In this document: piece after piece, positions 1-7,926 of the stretch | Position numbering within the stretch: the first letter of the stretch is position 1 | How the letters are laid out: the number at the start of each line of letters is the position of its first letter | Source of the DNA: Aliiroseovarius sp. F20344 | GTDB lineage: Bacteria; Pseudomonadota; Alphaproteobacteria; Rhodobacterales; Rhodobacteraceae | Assembly: GCF_023016155.1 (NCBI RefSeq) | Contig: NZ_JALKBG010000006.1 | Span: 558,001-622,000, forward strand | Direction: 5' to 3' | Length of the DNA: 64,000 bases | Notes under the pieces: generated by a model | The model's database searches: none | The model's input: the letters and a program-made list of their open reading frames with translations, nothing else | Told to the model about the DNA's origin: nothing | Program-made: the position numbers and the translations under genes

Positions 1-1
1 T

Positions 2-370
2 ACAGGGGAAGCTCAGGTCTCAACCTGGCTGTATCGTGTGGTTTCCAACCTCTGTACGGATCGGTTACGCAAGCGGCGCACAGTGAACATCGACGCGGCT
101 GGTGACCCAGAAGACGGGCGGCCATCTGCGGTTGAGAGCATGATGGATGAAGACAGGGCGCAAGCCTTGCAGGGTGCACTGAACCGGCTGCCCGACCGGC
201 AACGGATTGCAGTGACACTTCGGCATATCGAAGGGGCCACCAACCCCGAGATCGCCGAGATCATGGACATAAGTGTCGAGGCGGTGGAAAGTCTAACCGC
301 CCGGGGCAAAAGAGCATTGGCCAAGGATCTGGCCGGACGACGTGAGGAGTTGGGATATGGCGAAGACTGA
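2..370 (+). CDS. ECF-type RNA polymerase sigma factor (5' truncated)
   Basis: The gene runs in from the left edge; 122 codons are visible and the true start is outside the window. The first visible residues (QVSTWLYRVVSNLCTDRLR) match the end of sigma region 2, and residues from about 60 on (LNRLPDRQRIAVTLRHIEG, then an HTH ending in ARGKRALAKDL) match region 4, so it is a two-domain ECF sigma factor that directs RNA polymerase to a small regulon. The next gene starts inside its 3' end (ATG at 357, 14 nt overlap), and the third gene overlaps the second, so the three form one translationally coupled unit. The neighbours, a membrane-anchored small protein and a CpxP/ZraP-like sensor, suggest an envelope or metal stress response; that is inference. 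Subgroup cannot be assigned from the visible part. Confidence 0.88.
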   Translation, partial: TGEAQVSTWLYRVVSNLCTDRLRKRRTVNIDAAGDPEDGRPSAVESMMDEDRAQALQGALNRLPDRQRIAVTLRHIEGATNPEIAEIMDISVEAVESLTARGKRALAKDLAGRREELGYGED

Positions 371-770
371 CAAACAGCCCCTGCTGGACAGTGAGCTTGA
401 GCTATTCTTTAATGCGGCGCGAAAAGCGGATGTCGAACCTTCGGCTGATGTCTTCAATGCCATCATTGCGGATGCCGAGGCTCAATTGTCTGCGGTCGAA
501 ACTCTACCTGTTGTTGGGCAAGGATCCCAAGAAGGCGGGTGGCTTCAATCGATATTCTCTGCAATTGGTGGCTGGCCAGCTGCGGCAAGCCTTGCCTCCG
601 CGACGGTGGCCGGTGTGTGGATCGGATTTACGCAGCCCGTGCAACTTGAGACCCTATCAGGTGGGTTGGTGTTGTCGGGTGATTATACGGCTGCGGATAC
701 GTCCTATGCGTTGGAAGATCTGGCGCCGGGATATTTGGGAACAACACTCTTTGCGGAGGATGAAGGATGA
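357..770 (+). CDS. Small single-TM protein, putative anti-sigma partner
   Basis: A 137-residue protein with a hydrophilic acidic N-terminal half (about residues 1-60) and one hydrophobic segment around residues 70-90 (SIFSAIGGWPAAASLASATVAGVWIGF), followed by a short, probably periplasmic, tail. ATG at 357 is preferred over an upstream in-frame codon at 342 because it gives the expected MAKTDKQ start and a tight overlap with the sigma gene. It overlaps the next gene by four bases (ATGA at 767-770). The topology (cytoplasmic domain, one membrane span, small outer tail) and position directly after an ECF sigma gene fit an anti-sigma factor, but no ZAS motif (HxxxCxxC) is present. No enzymatic motif is seen. 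The role is inferred from context only. Confidence 0.6.
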   Translation: MAKTDKQPLLDSELELFFNAARKADVEPSADVFNAIIADAEAQLSAVETLPVVGQGSQEGGWLQSIFSAIGGWPAAASLASATVAGVWIGFTQPVQLETLSGGLVLSGDYTAADTSYALEDLAPGYLGTTLFAEDEG

Positions 771-1288
771 GCGCATCTGATCAAAATACGCAACATTCCA
801 AGCCCGAAAGGAAATCGCGCCGCCATTTGACGCGCATTATTTTAGTGATCTCGCTCACGCTGAACCTATTGGTTTTGGGGCTGATCATTGGCGCGAAACT
901 GTCGGGGCATGATCGCGCGAACTTCGATCACCGTGGCCCGGAACGCGGGGTGATCCGCGATCTTGGTTTTGCGCCGATTGCCAAGGCTTTAAACCCCAAA
1001 GATCGCCGCGAAATTGGCCGTGAGTTTCGCCGCGAAGGCGGATCGTTCAAGGAAAACCGCGCAACGCTAGAGCGCGATTTTGAAATGCTTCTGAAGCTGC
1101 TGAGAGCTGAGGCTTTTGACAAAAGCGTCCTTGAAAACGCGATGTCCCAACAGGCGGATCGTATGCGGAGCCGAGGGGAAAGCCTGCGAAATCTTGTGGT
1201 CGATCGAATTGTGAGCATGTCGCCCGAAGAACGAAAGGCTTTTGCGGATCGGCTTGAAGCCACGATCGATCGCAGGTCACACCGCTAG
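767..1288 (+). CDS. Periplasmic heavy-metal sensor family protein (CpxP/ZraP/CnrR-like)
   Basis: A 173-residue protein with a charged N-terminus, one membrane anchor at about residues 23-43 (IILVISLTLNLLVLGLIIGA), and an outer domain that is almost all helix and rich in Arg, Glu and Leu. The pattern, including the MSPEERKAFADRLEA segment near the C-terminus, is that of the metal_resist/CpxP-like family (PF13801 type), periplasmic proteins that sense metals or damaged protein. It overlaps the preceding small membrane protein by four bases, so the sigma factor, its putative antagonist and this sensor are probably co-translated. By analogy with CnrYXH it may pass an envelope signal to the sigma factor; the real ligand is unknown. 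No His-rich tail is visible, so metal binding is uncertain. Confidence 0.7.
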   Translation: MSASDQNTQHSKPERKSRRHLTRIILVISLTLNLLVLGLIIGAKLSGHDRANFDHRGPERGVIRDLGFAPIAKALNPKDRREIGREFRREGGSFKENRATLERDFEMLLKLLRAEAFDKSVLENAMSQQADRMRSRGESLRNLVVDRIVSMSPEERKAFADRLEATIDRRSHR

Positions 1289-1318
1289 CCTGAATGGTCG
1301 GGGTTGGAAGCCGGTGGG

Positions 1319-2704
1319 TTAAGCCGCCGACTTGCCGAAGGTCACAACATTTCTACCCTCAGACTTCGAGGCATAGAGCGCTTCATCTGCCGCCTGGGTT
1401 AGCTCGTGCGAGCTGCGGGCATCATTCGCTTGATCCCCCCAAACGGCAACGCCTACCGACACAGTGACATGAATGGGTGCAGCAATTTCTGACACCTTGA
1501 TTGGAACGTCTCCAACCGCGCGACGCAAACGCTCTGCCATCGCGGCAACATCCTTTGGGCTGACGTCTGGCAGGGCCACCAAAAACTCTTCGCCCCCAAA
1601 TCGAGCCAGAAGGTCAAATTCTCGTAGATTTTTACGCATTCGGTTTGCGACCTCGACCAGCACTTTGTCGCCTACTCCGTGGCCAAATCGGTCGTTGATA
1701 GATTTGAAGTGATCAAGGTCCAGCACCATGATCGCATAGGCTTGTCCGTTGGTAAGCGCCTCTTGCTCTAACCGGTTCAGGTAGCTTTGTGCATAACGCC
1801 GGTTGTGCAATCCGGTCAGTGGATCCTGAACGGCCAGCGAAAGGTTAAGGTCGAAGCGTTTGCGCAGCGCATCAAGCTCTAACTTGCGAGATAGAAGGGC
1901 CTTTAGGCGCAATGACAATTCGATCGCTTCGAAACAAGGATGCATGACCGCATCTGCGCCCAAGTCCAACGCCATTGCGCCATCATTCGGTCGATCCTCG
2001 GAATGGACGACCACGATTACTGCGTTGCGGGTTTGGACGCGCGAACGCAGCTCGCTGACCAGCCGCAACCCATCGGTGTCTTCCAGCAAGGATGCGCTGA
2101 TCACAAAGGCATCCGGTACATTCCGAACAGCATTCATATCCCCCAAAGCTTGTGTGATCGTCATCACATCTAGTCGATGGGGCATCTCGGTAGAAAGGTT
2201 TCGACGCCAAAGCAGACCTTGTTCCGGGTCCGGGGCCACCAGTGCGATATGCGCGGCCGGTACAAAGCTGGCTGCATCTTCCGCGCAGCCGAACTCTGTA
2301 CTGATGTCGCGATGGCGCATGATTTCTTCATATGTGCCGCGTGTCCGGATAAGGTTGCGCACCATGGCAGATAATGTGCTTTCGTTCCCGCCCCGGGAAT
2401 AGACATCCTCGGCACCAGCACGCAATGCTTCGATCCGGGAATTTCGGTCATCTTTGTCAGTGATTAATATCACGGGGATCGAAGACAGAATTTGATCCTG
2501 CTTCAATGCTGTGCAAATCGACAGGCTTTGCCCTTTGCGGCCGCGTCCAAGAATGATCAGGTCGGGCTGCGCACGACGAGCGGTTTCAAGCGCGTCATCG
2601 ACGCGCTCGACCTGTATGACATCGTAGCATGAAACAGTCAGTTTGACCTTCAGTACGATGCGATTGGTCGCCAGATCATCTGCTATGAGGATCCTTCCGC
2701 TCAT
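1319..2704 (-). CDS. pleD: PleD-family REC-REC-GGDEF diguanylate cyclase with degenerate receivers
   Basis: A 461-residue protein with the PleD order: receiver 1 (about 1-120), receiver 2 (about 150-275), GGDEF domain (about 290-455). The cyclase makes c-di-GMP from two GTP. The active-site loop reads GGEEF (370-374) and an RxxD inhibitory site (REFD, 361-364) lies five residues upstream, so catalysis and product inhibition look intact. The receivers do not look phosphorylatable: D9 and D10 of receiver 1 are kept, but position 53, the acceptor Asp in Caulobacter PleD, is Gly (LIILGRGRKG), and the conserved Lys-Pro is replaced by S-R-G-G (103-106). Receiver 2 has Ser in the acceptor strand (AFVISAS), as expected for the adaptor domain. 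It lies convergent to the sigma-factor operon and divergent from the DUF3572 gene. Similarity to PleD is clear; the control mechanism must differ or be lost. Confidence 0.88.
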   Translation of the reverse strand: MSGRILIADDLATNRIVLKVKLTVSCYDVIQVERVDDALETARRAQPDLIILGRGRKGQSLSICTALKQDQILSSIPVILITDKDDRNSRIEALRAGAEDVYSRGGNESTLSAMVRNLIRTRGTYEEIMRHRDISTEFGCAEDAASFVPAAHIALVAPDPEQGLLWRRNLSTEMPHRLDVMTITQALGDMNAVRNVPDAFVISASLLEDTDGLRLVSELRSRVQTRNAVIVVVHSEDRPNDGAMALDLGADAVMHPCFEAIELSLRLKALLSRKLELDALRKRFDLNLSLAVQDPLTGLHNRRYAQSYLNRLEQEALTNGQAYAIMVLDLDHFKSINDRFGHGVGDKVLVEVANRMRKNLREFDLLARFGGEEFLVALPDVSPKDVAAMAERLRRAVGDVPIKVSEIAAPIHVTVSVGVAVWGDQANDARSSHELTQAADEALYASKSEGRNVVTFGKSAA

Positions 2705-2795
2705 GTGTCCATTTTGCTAGTTGTTGACAAAGGTGTGCAGACACTCTGCGCCCGATTGGTTAAGAAATCCTTTCCAAATGCAAAGGAGTGTTAAA

Positions 2796-3074
2796 ATGAC
2801 ACCGGATCAGGCCGAAGGGATCGCGTTGAAAATGCTTGGTTGGCTGGTTGGCAATGAAGAACTTTTGCCGATTTTCATGGGTGCGACGGGGGCAGATCAG
2901 GACACGTTGCGTGAAAACGCAGGCGATCCTCAGTTTCTGGCTGCGATGCTGGATTTCCTGATGATGGACGACCAATGGGTTATGCAAGCCTGTGACGCTC
3001 AGGGGCTTCCCTATGTGCAGGTGGCATCGGTGCGACAAGCCTTGCCCGGAGGGGCAGATTTTCACTGGACCTGA
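2796..3074 (+). CDS. DUF3572 family protein
   Basis: A 92-residue acidic protein starting at an ATG preceded by AAAGGAG at 2783-2789. The text MTPDQAEGIALKMLGWLVG and the DDQWVMQACDAQGL segment match the DUF3572 family found throughout alphaproteobacteria, whose function is unknown. No signal peptide, membrane span or cofactor motif is visible. It lies 47 bases before the HAD phosphatase gene, with which it is probably co-transcribed, and diverges from the PleD-like cyclase gene. Confidence 0.75.
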   Translation: MTPDQAEGIALKMLGWLVGNEELLPIFMGATGADQDTLRENAGDPQFLAAMLDFLMMDDQWVMQACDAQGLPYVQVASVRQALPGGADFHWT

Positions 3075-3121
3075 AGGCGGGAACTGGGCAGTGTTCCCCA
3101 AGTTTACAGGCAGGAGCCACC

Positions 3122-3814
3122 ATGACCATCAAGGCCCTTCTCTTTGATAAAGACGGCACGCTTTTTCACTTCAAAGCCACATGGGAAGCGTGGACACATA
3201 AGGTGCTTTTGCGTCTGACCAATGGGGATGTCGATTGGGCCACGCGTATTGGTCATGATGTCGGGTTTGACATGGAGGCGCAGGAATTCGCCCCCGATAG
3301 CGTGGTAATTGCGGGCACGCCGGCTGAAATTGTGATCGCCTTGCAAAAGCACGTCGACATGCCTTCGGGTGAGTTGGAAAGAATACTTAACGACGAGGCT
3401 GAAACCGCCCCGCAAGTCGAGGCTGTCGCGCTTGTCCCATTGCTAAATCATCTGCGCGAAAGAGGGCTGGCCCTTGGTGTGGCAACGAACGATGCAGAAC
3501 GCCCTGCAAGGCAGCATTTGCAGAGTGCAAAAGTTTCCGATCTGTTTGATTTCATCTCCGGATATGACAGCGGAAATGGTGTAAAGCCAGATGCGAGCCC
3601 ATGCTTGGCATTCGCGCACCATATCGATGTCCCTGCGATGCATGTGGGAATGGTCGGTGATAGCCTGCACGATCTGAAGGCCGGACGCGCTGCAGGAATG
3701 AAAACCATCGGTGTTCTTACCGGGGTCGCCACACGGGATGAGCTGCACCCCTTTGCGGATGTTGTTCTTGCTGATATCGGCGAAATTCCGGCTTGGTTGG
3801 ACCAACTGGTTTAG
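3122..3814 (+). CDS. HAD-superfamily phosphatase, phosphoglycolate phosphatase-like
   Basis: A 230-residue HAD hydrolase. Motif I is FDKDGTLF near residues 8-15, with the nucleophile Asp and the general acid Asp two residues on; motif II is the Thr in GVATND (about residue 120); motif III is Lys in NGVKPDASP; motif IV is GMVGDSLHDLKAGRAAGM. The alpha-helical cap between residues 20 and 100 places it with Gph/PGP-type HADs, which dephosphorylate 2-phosphoglycolate or related small phosphoesters. It begins with a good ribosome site (CAGGAG) six bases before the ATG and follows DUF3572 closely. The exact substrate cannot be read from the sequence. Confidence 0.83.
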   Translation: MTIKALLFDKDGTLFHFKATWEAWTHKVLLRLTNGDVDWATRIGHDVGFDMEAQEFAPDSVVIAGTPAEIVIALQKHVDMPSGELERILNDEAETAPQVEAVALVPLLNHLRERGLALGVATNDAERPARQHLQSAKVSDLFDFISGYDSGNGVKPDASPCLAFAHHIDVPAMHVGMVGDSLHDLKAGRAAGMKTIGVLTGVATRDELHPFADVVLADIGEIPAWLDQLV

Positions 3815-3889
3815 GTTCCAAATCGGCTTTGCGGTTTATTAAGATTTAGGCTGTTACATCGTCATCAGTTAATAACCTGAGTGGCGAAA

Positions 3890-4480
3890 ATGCATGGCTT
3901 GATCCTGTGGACATTCGAATTTTTTGTGCGCCTGACCTATGGAAATCAGGTGTGGACTGGTGTGTTGTCCAAGCTCGACCTTAGCCTCAATGCGGTTGAA
4001 CCACTGTTTCACTATGATGATCAGGTTGGGCTGTCGATCCTTCAGCAATTGGCCGTTGACCTTAATCGGGATCGGCAATCATTGCTGGAAGATTTCGGCA
4101 CGTTCCTAGTAACTGATACGCGGGTTGAAAGAGTACGCAGATTGCTGCGGTTCGGTGGGGTTGACTACACGGATTTTCTTCACTCTCTTGAGGACCTTAA
4201 AGGGCGTTCGCTTCTGGCTGTGCCGGACCTACACCTACCGAATATTCAAGTGGATGAACGGCAGCCGCATCGCTTTGAAATCACATGCGAAAACATTCCG
4301 AAAGGCGCGCCTTACGTGCTTTTAGGCGTGCTGCGGGCTCTGGCTGATGATTTTGGCTCTCTGGTTTTTTTAGAGGTGACTGCCGAGACCGCCGACAATG
4401 TCGTCATCACAGCAGACCTGCTTGAGTGCCAACACGCAGAAGGGCGTGAGTTTTTGTGGGCAACAGGTGGCGTATCATGA
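3890..4480 (+). CDS. H-NOX (heme NO-binding) domain-like protein lacking the heme histidine
   Basis: A 196-residue single-domain protein with the H-NOX pattern throughout: MHGLILWTFEFFV at the start, the helical N-terminal subdomain to about 85, then the distal segment VDYTDFLHSLEDLKGRSLLAVPD and LHLPNI. Aligning by eye to bacterial H-NOX proteins (FLxSLxxIH...YPxxxLP), the proximal heme-ligand His falls on Lys104, and the YxSxR heme-propionate motif is absent (region 127-134 reads HRFEITCE). Heme binding is therefore doubtful, though His98 lies one turn and a half earlier. ATG at 3890 gives the family's usual M-x-G start; an in-frame ATG nine bases upstream is possible. Its stop overlaps the start of the HNOBA-GGDEF gene (ATGA at 4477-4480), so the two are translationally coupled and likely form a complex that controls c-di-GMP synthesis. 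The fold assignment is confident; the signal sensed is unknown. Confidence 0.8.
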   Translation: MHGLILWTFEFFVRLTYGNQVWTGVLSKLDLSLNAVEPLFHYDDQVGLSILQQLAVDLNRDRQSLLEDFGTFLVTDTRVERVRRLLRFGGVDYTDFLHSLEDLKGRSLLAVPDLHLPNIQVDERQPHRFEITCENIPKGAPYVLLGVLRALADDFGSLVFLEVTAETADNVVITADLLECQHAEGREFLWATGGVS

Positions 4481-5457
4481 ATATGGAACGGCCAATTCCC
4501 TTCACTTGTGGTGTTCTTGATCGCGTTCTGCCGATGCACCTGATGATAGACGCAAAGGGGATCATTCAGCACGCCGGCCCAACCATCCAAAAGGTGTTTG
4601 GGGATCGCGACGTTGTCGGGCGAAACGTTTTTGGGTTGCTGGAGCTCAAACGGCCAAGAAATATCAAGCGGATTGAAGATGTTCGGGGAATCGACACCAA
4701 ACGTGTTCGGCTGAAGATCCGAGACGAATATGAAACGCCTTTGACGGGGGCCGTTGCGTTTATGCCCGATTTGAACTGCGTTCTGTTGAACCTCTCTTTT
4801 GGCTATTCCATCGCAGAGGCCGTCGCGCGCTATGAATTGACGGGGTCAGATTTCGCCCCCACCGAACTGGCCGTCGAAATGCTGTATCTGGTAGAAGCAA
4901 AGACAGCAGCTATGGACATTGCAAGCCAACTTGCACACCGACTTCATGACGAAAAAGAAGTCGCCAAAAATGAGGCGCAGACGGACGGGCTAACAGGTTT
5001 GGCCAACCGACGTGCGCTTGATTTGCGTTTTGGCCGCCAGTTGAAACGCAATGTGCCGTTTTCGCTGATGCATCTGGACCTCGACTACTTCAAATCCGTC
5101 AATGACACCCATGGTCATGCGGCGGGGGATGCGGTGCTCGAAGCAGTGGCTGATGTTTTGCAACAAGAGACGCGCGAAGTGGATCTGGTCGCGCGTGTGG
5201 GGGGGGATGAATTTGTGATTGTTCTGGACAATCTCGTTTGCCCAGCACGCTTGGAAAAAATCGCCGCCAGACTGATCCAGCGTATCGAAAAGCCCGTTGT
5301 TTTCAGGGATATTGAATGCGGAGTGTCGGCCAGTATTGGTGTGGTGCTATCGACCAGTTATGTGCATCCAGATCCCTTGGAAATGGCCGAAGATGCGGAT
5401 CAGGCACTGTATGCCTCAAAGCGTGCTGGCAGAGCTGCATTTACGGTAAGCCGATAG
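4477..5457 (+). CDS. HNOBA-like PAS / coiled-coil / GGDEF diguanylate cyclase
   Basis: A 326-residue protein. Residues about 12-130 resemble the heme-NO-binding-associated (HNOBA) PAS-like domain of soluble guanylate cyclase: HLMIDAKGIIQHAGPTIQKV followed by an LLELKRPRNI segment equivalent to the F-x-x-x-RP motif. Residues about 133-168 form a charged signalling helix (VEMLYLVEAKTAAMDIASQL onward). The GGDEF domain follows, with DGLTGLANRR at 170-179, active site GGDEF at 242-246 and an intact RxxD product-inhibition site (REVD, 233-236), so it should make c-di-GMP. The gene starts within the stop of the H-NOX-like gene. Together they are a split two-protein analogue of soluble guanylate cyclase with GGDEF in place of the cyclase domain. 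The output domain is certain; the HNOBA call is by pattern and position. Confidence 0.83.
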   Translation: MNMERPIPFTCGVLDRVLPMHLMIDAKGIIQHAGPTIQKVFGDRDVVGRNVFGLLELKRPRNIKRIEDVRGIDTKRVRLKIRDEYETPLTGAVAFMPDLNCVLLNLSFGYSIAEAVARYELTGSDFAPTELAVEMLYLVEAKTAAMDIASQLAHRLHDEKEVAKNEAQTDGLTGLANRRALDLRFGRQLKRNVPFSLMHLDLDYFKSVNDTHGHAAGDAVLEAVADVLQQETREVDLVARVGGDEFVIVLDNLVCPARLEKIAARLIQRIEKPVVFRDIECGVSASIGVVLSTSYVHPDPLEMAEDADQALYASKRAGRAAFTVSR

Positions 5458-5532
5458 GTCCTTTTGTTCGGTTGACAGGATAGGGGGCAGGCCTTAGCAC
5501 AAACAAGACTCCAACACAGCCGAGGCCCCCCT

Positions 5533-5901
5533 ATGCCCTTGTTATCGCATGCAATCGTTACCCTTTTTGTCGCGAGTTCATGGGTGCCGATCTTAGCCAA
5601 CCCTGTGGCGTCTCAGACAGACGATATAATACGATCCATTCTGGGGCGGGCGCTTAGCAGCGAACAAGTTTCGCAAGCATTCATCAATGCTGACGGATCA
5701 TTGGAAGGTGTGTTTAACGGCATTGCTTTTGCAGGGACTTGGACGCTGGATGATAACAAATACTGTCGCGAGTTCACTCGTGGATTGACCGGCGCACCGA
5801 TCTGCATGGACGTGTTTGCTGAATATGCCCCGGATGGCGACATTCAAACCGTGATCTTTGTAAGTCCGGGCGGGAAAGCGACGTTCAGCGTCGGCCAGTA
5901 A
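5533..5901 (+). CDS. Small exported protein of unknown function
   Basis: A 122-residue protein with a hydrophobic N-terminal segment (about residues 5-23, HAIVTLFVASSWVPILANP) that looks like a signal peptide. The mature part contains GVFNGIAFAGTWTLDDNKYCRE and GAPICMDV, which reads like a small beta-barrel or lipocalin-type motif (F-x-G-x-W) with two cysteines that could form a disulfide. A GAGG ribosome site lies before the ATG (CCGAGGCCCCCCTATG). It stands alone between the GGDEF gene and a minus-strand tRNA. I do not recognise the family and no function is assigned. Confidence 0.6.
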   Translation: MPLLSHAIVTLFVASSWVPILANPVASQTDDIIRSILGRALSSEQVSQAFINADGSLEGVFNGIAFAGTWTLDDNKYCREFTRGLTGAPICMDVFAEYAPDGDIQTVIFVSPGGKATFSVGQ

Positions 5902-5978
5902 CAAACTACGTGAAAATGCGATCCGGTTTGCGCAGCGTAGCTCAGCAGATTTGATGCGGCGATGTTTGGAAAACCAAG

Positions 5979-6053
5979 TGGCAGCCCGTAGGGGAATCGA
6001 ACCCCTCTTTCCAGGTTGAAAACCTGGCGTCCTAACCGATAGACGAACGGGCC
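5979..6053 (-). tRNA. tRNA-Glu (anticodon TTC)
   Basis: Read on the minus strand, a 75-nt cloverleaf starts GGCCCGT and ends ACGGGCTGCCA with CCA encoded. The anticodon arm is CCAGG-TTTTCAA-CCTGG, giving anticodon TTC (Glu), and the T arm is AGGGG-TTCGATT-CCCCT. An identical copy lies at 7764-7838 on the same strand. Confidence 0.97.
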
Positions 6054-6151
6054 ACGTTGTTGGTAGGCGGCTTATTAGGCGAGCCCATTTACAAGCGCAA
6101 GAGGGGAAATCAAAGAAATCTGAATTTCCATCTCTGCGAGCGACGCCCGGG

Positions 6152-7639
6152 TTAGAATTGGGGGACGAAAGTAACCTGCGCATTTTGCGTGGTTGTCACG
6201 CCACTTAGCGTAAACTCCAGTCCGCGATCGCTTGGGGTGAAACCAATCAGGTTGATGTCGGCATCATTGAAGCTCACGCCAAACCCATCGTACCGCATGT
6301 CCTGCGCAAGACGACGCAAAGCTTCTTTGGTCGACGCCTCTGTCTCAGCTTTCACCCCGGTTAGGTCCGCATGCACATGCGTCTCAACAAGCTCTTCCAG
6401 TTTCCCTTTCAGAAGCCATTTGGCGGACTTAAGCAGCAGGCCATCACTTTCTTCAGTGATACGTGCATTGACCATTGTCAGCTTGTTGTCCGTAAGTTGA
6501 GGGGTGGCGGTGAAGGTAATGTCGCCATCGAATTTCTGCCCAAACAGGACACGGCTGAGCCAGCCTTTTGAAGCGGACAACCCAAGCTTTACCGTCATAT
6601 CCCCGTCATTCGTCCCGCTAAGCGTCGCATTGGACAGGGTCATGTTAAACGCGCGTCCGTTTTGGGGCCATTTCATCTCGGTCTGCGTGATCTCAGACGT
6701 GGCAATCTCGCTTAACCGATCCCAGCTTGCAGAGACAGGCAGTCTGATCGCGATGCCACCGGTATCGATCTTATCGATGAATTTCAACGGGGGAACGTCG
6801 CTGCGACGGGGGCGATCTGGCCTGTTGGGGGTCAAAACACCGGTCGCTTCAAAGCACAGGCTTAGACCTAGGCGTAGAGCATTTTCCTGTTGATCGACAA
6901 AGGGTTGAACCGCCTCAAACCGAACGGGCTTGGTCACGATCCACCCGGGCACATCGCCCCGGACTTCGATCACCTTATGGGAGTCGTCCCAAAGGTCTTG
7001 TGCCTCTTTGCGCAAGAACTGGTCTTTTGGCAGGTCGCGGTTCAGCTTCGCCATCAACTTGTCGACCTTTTCTTGGACCGTGGGCTGAAGCAGCTTTCGG
7101 AACGATAATCTGCCCAACTTGGCGATTTTCGCCTCGGCTTGGGTTACCTGCACAGATGCTACCGCGCGTGGGTTCAGGCTCCAGTCTTCTCTAAGGATCG
7201 GTCTGAAATCACCGACCACACGCGCTTCAAGCTTGCTGGATTGGCTTATGGGAATGTTCGCGGGGGCAACTTGGTTCAAAAGCGCGCCGACCGCACCGCG
7301 CACAATCTGGATGCCGCCGGTCAACTGCACATTGCCACGAATGTTGGCTTTGGCAATCAGCCCACCATTTGCGCTCGGACGTAGAACGATATCAGATCGT
7401 CGTGCAGCCCAGCCGAGCGTGTCATCCACCAACCGACCCGGAACCGGATCATTCTCAATCCCGCGCATCACTTCGTCGACCGAGGCATTAAGCTGCGTTT
7501 GCAGTTCGTCCAGCGGGATCGACAAGGGCAGTGTGATGTAAGAATGGGTTGTTGGATCGCACTCTTGCGCGTTGGCAGGAAATGCAGACCACGCAGATAG
7601 TGCAAGGCGAAGGAAGCTTTTACGGAACATCATAACCAT
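6152..7639 (-). CDS. DUF4403 family exported protein
   Basis: A 495-residue protein with an N-terminal signal sequence (FLRLALSAWSAFPANA, cleavage likely after residue ~24). The mature chain shows the DUF4403 pattern: an early SYITLPLSIPLDELQTQLN segment, a middle NGRAFNMTLSNATLSGTNDGDM stretch, and a C-terminal half with repeated beta-rich units (VKLGLSASKGWLSRVLFG; LTDNKLTMVNARI). The family resembles elongated BPI/TULIP-like envelope proteins and its function is unknown. Three in-frame ATGs (7639, 7633, 7630) are close together and no ribosome site clearly decides among them. The gene is enclosed by two identical tRNA-Glu genes on the same strand. Confidence 0.75.
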   Translation of the reverse strand: MVMMFRKSFLRLALSAWSAFPANAQECDPTTHSYITLPLSIPLDELQTQLNASVDEVMRGIENDPVPGRLVDDTLGWAARRSDIVLRPSANGGLIAKANIRGNVQLTGGIQIVRGAVGALLNQVAPANIPISQSSKLEARVVGDFRPILREDWSLNPRAVASVQVTQAEAKIAKLGRLSFRKLLQPTVQEKVDKLMAKLNRDLPKDQFLRKEAQDLWDDSHKVIEVRGDVPGWIVTKPVRFEAVQPFVDQQENALRLGLSLCFEATGVLTPNRPDRPRRSDVPPLKFIDKIDTGGIAIRLPVSASWDRLSEIATSEITQTEMKWPQNGRAFNMTLSNATLSGTNDGDMTVKLGLSASKGWLSRVLFGQKFDGDITFTATPQLTDNKLTMVNARITEESDGLLLKSAKWLLKGKLEELVETHVHADLTGVKAETEASTKEALRRLAQDMRYDGFGVSFNDADINLIGFTPSDRGLEFTLSGVTTTQNAQVTFVPQF

Positions 7640-7763
7640 AGGTGTTGATCAAGTTGCCTGATGTTGCGAGGAATTGACCCCAGCAGCAAGGGGCAACTGG
7701 ACAGGAAATTCACCACAGAAAAGTGATTTTCCGCTGTGTGGACATCAAGATTTCAGGGAAAAG

Positions 7764-7838
7764 TGGCAGCCCGTAGGGGAATCGAACCCCTCTTTCCAGG
7801 TTGAAAACCTGGCGTCCTAACCGATAGACGAACGGGCC
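7764..7838 (-). tRNA. tRNA-Glu (anticodon TTC), second identical copy
   Basis: Same 75-nt sequence as the tRNA at 5979-6053, with anticodon TTC and encoded CCA. The identity extends only a few bases beyond the tRNA ends, so it is a gene-sized duplicate rather than a longer repeat. Confidence 0.97.
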
Positions 7839-7926
7839 ACTCTGTGGTGAGGGGTTTCTATGTCAAAGCCCGAAGCCACGCAAGAGGCATTTTCACTTTT
7901 TTGGAGCGAGATAAAATCAAATTAAT

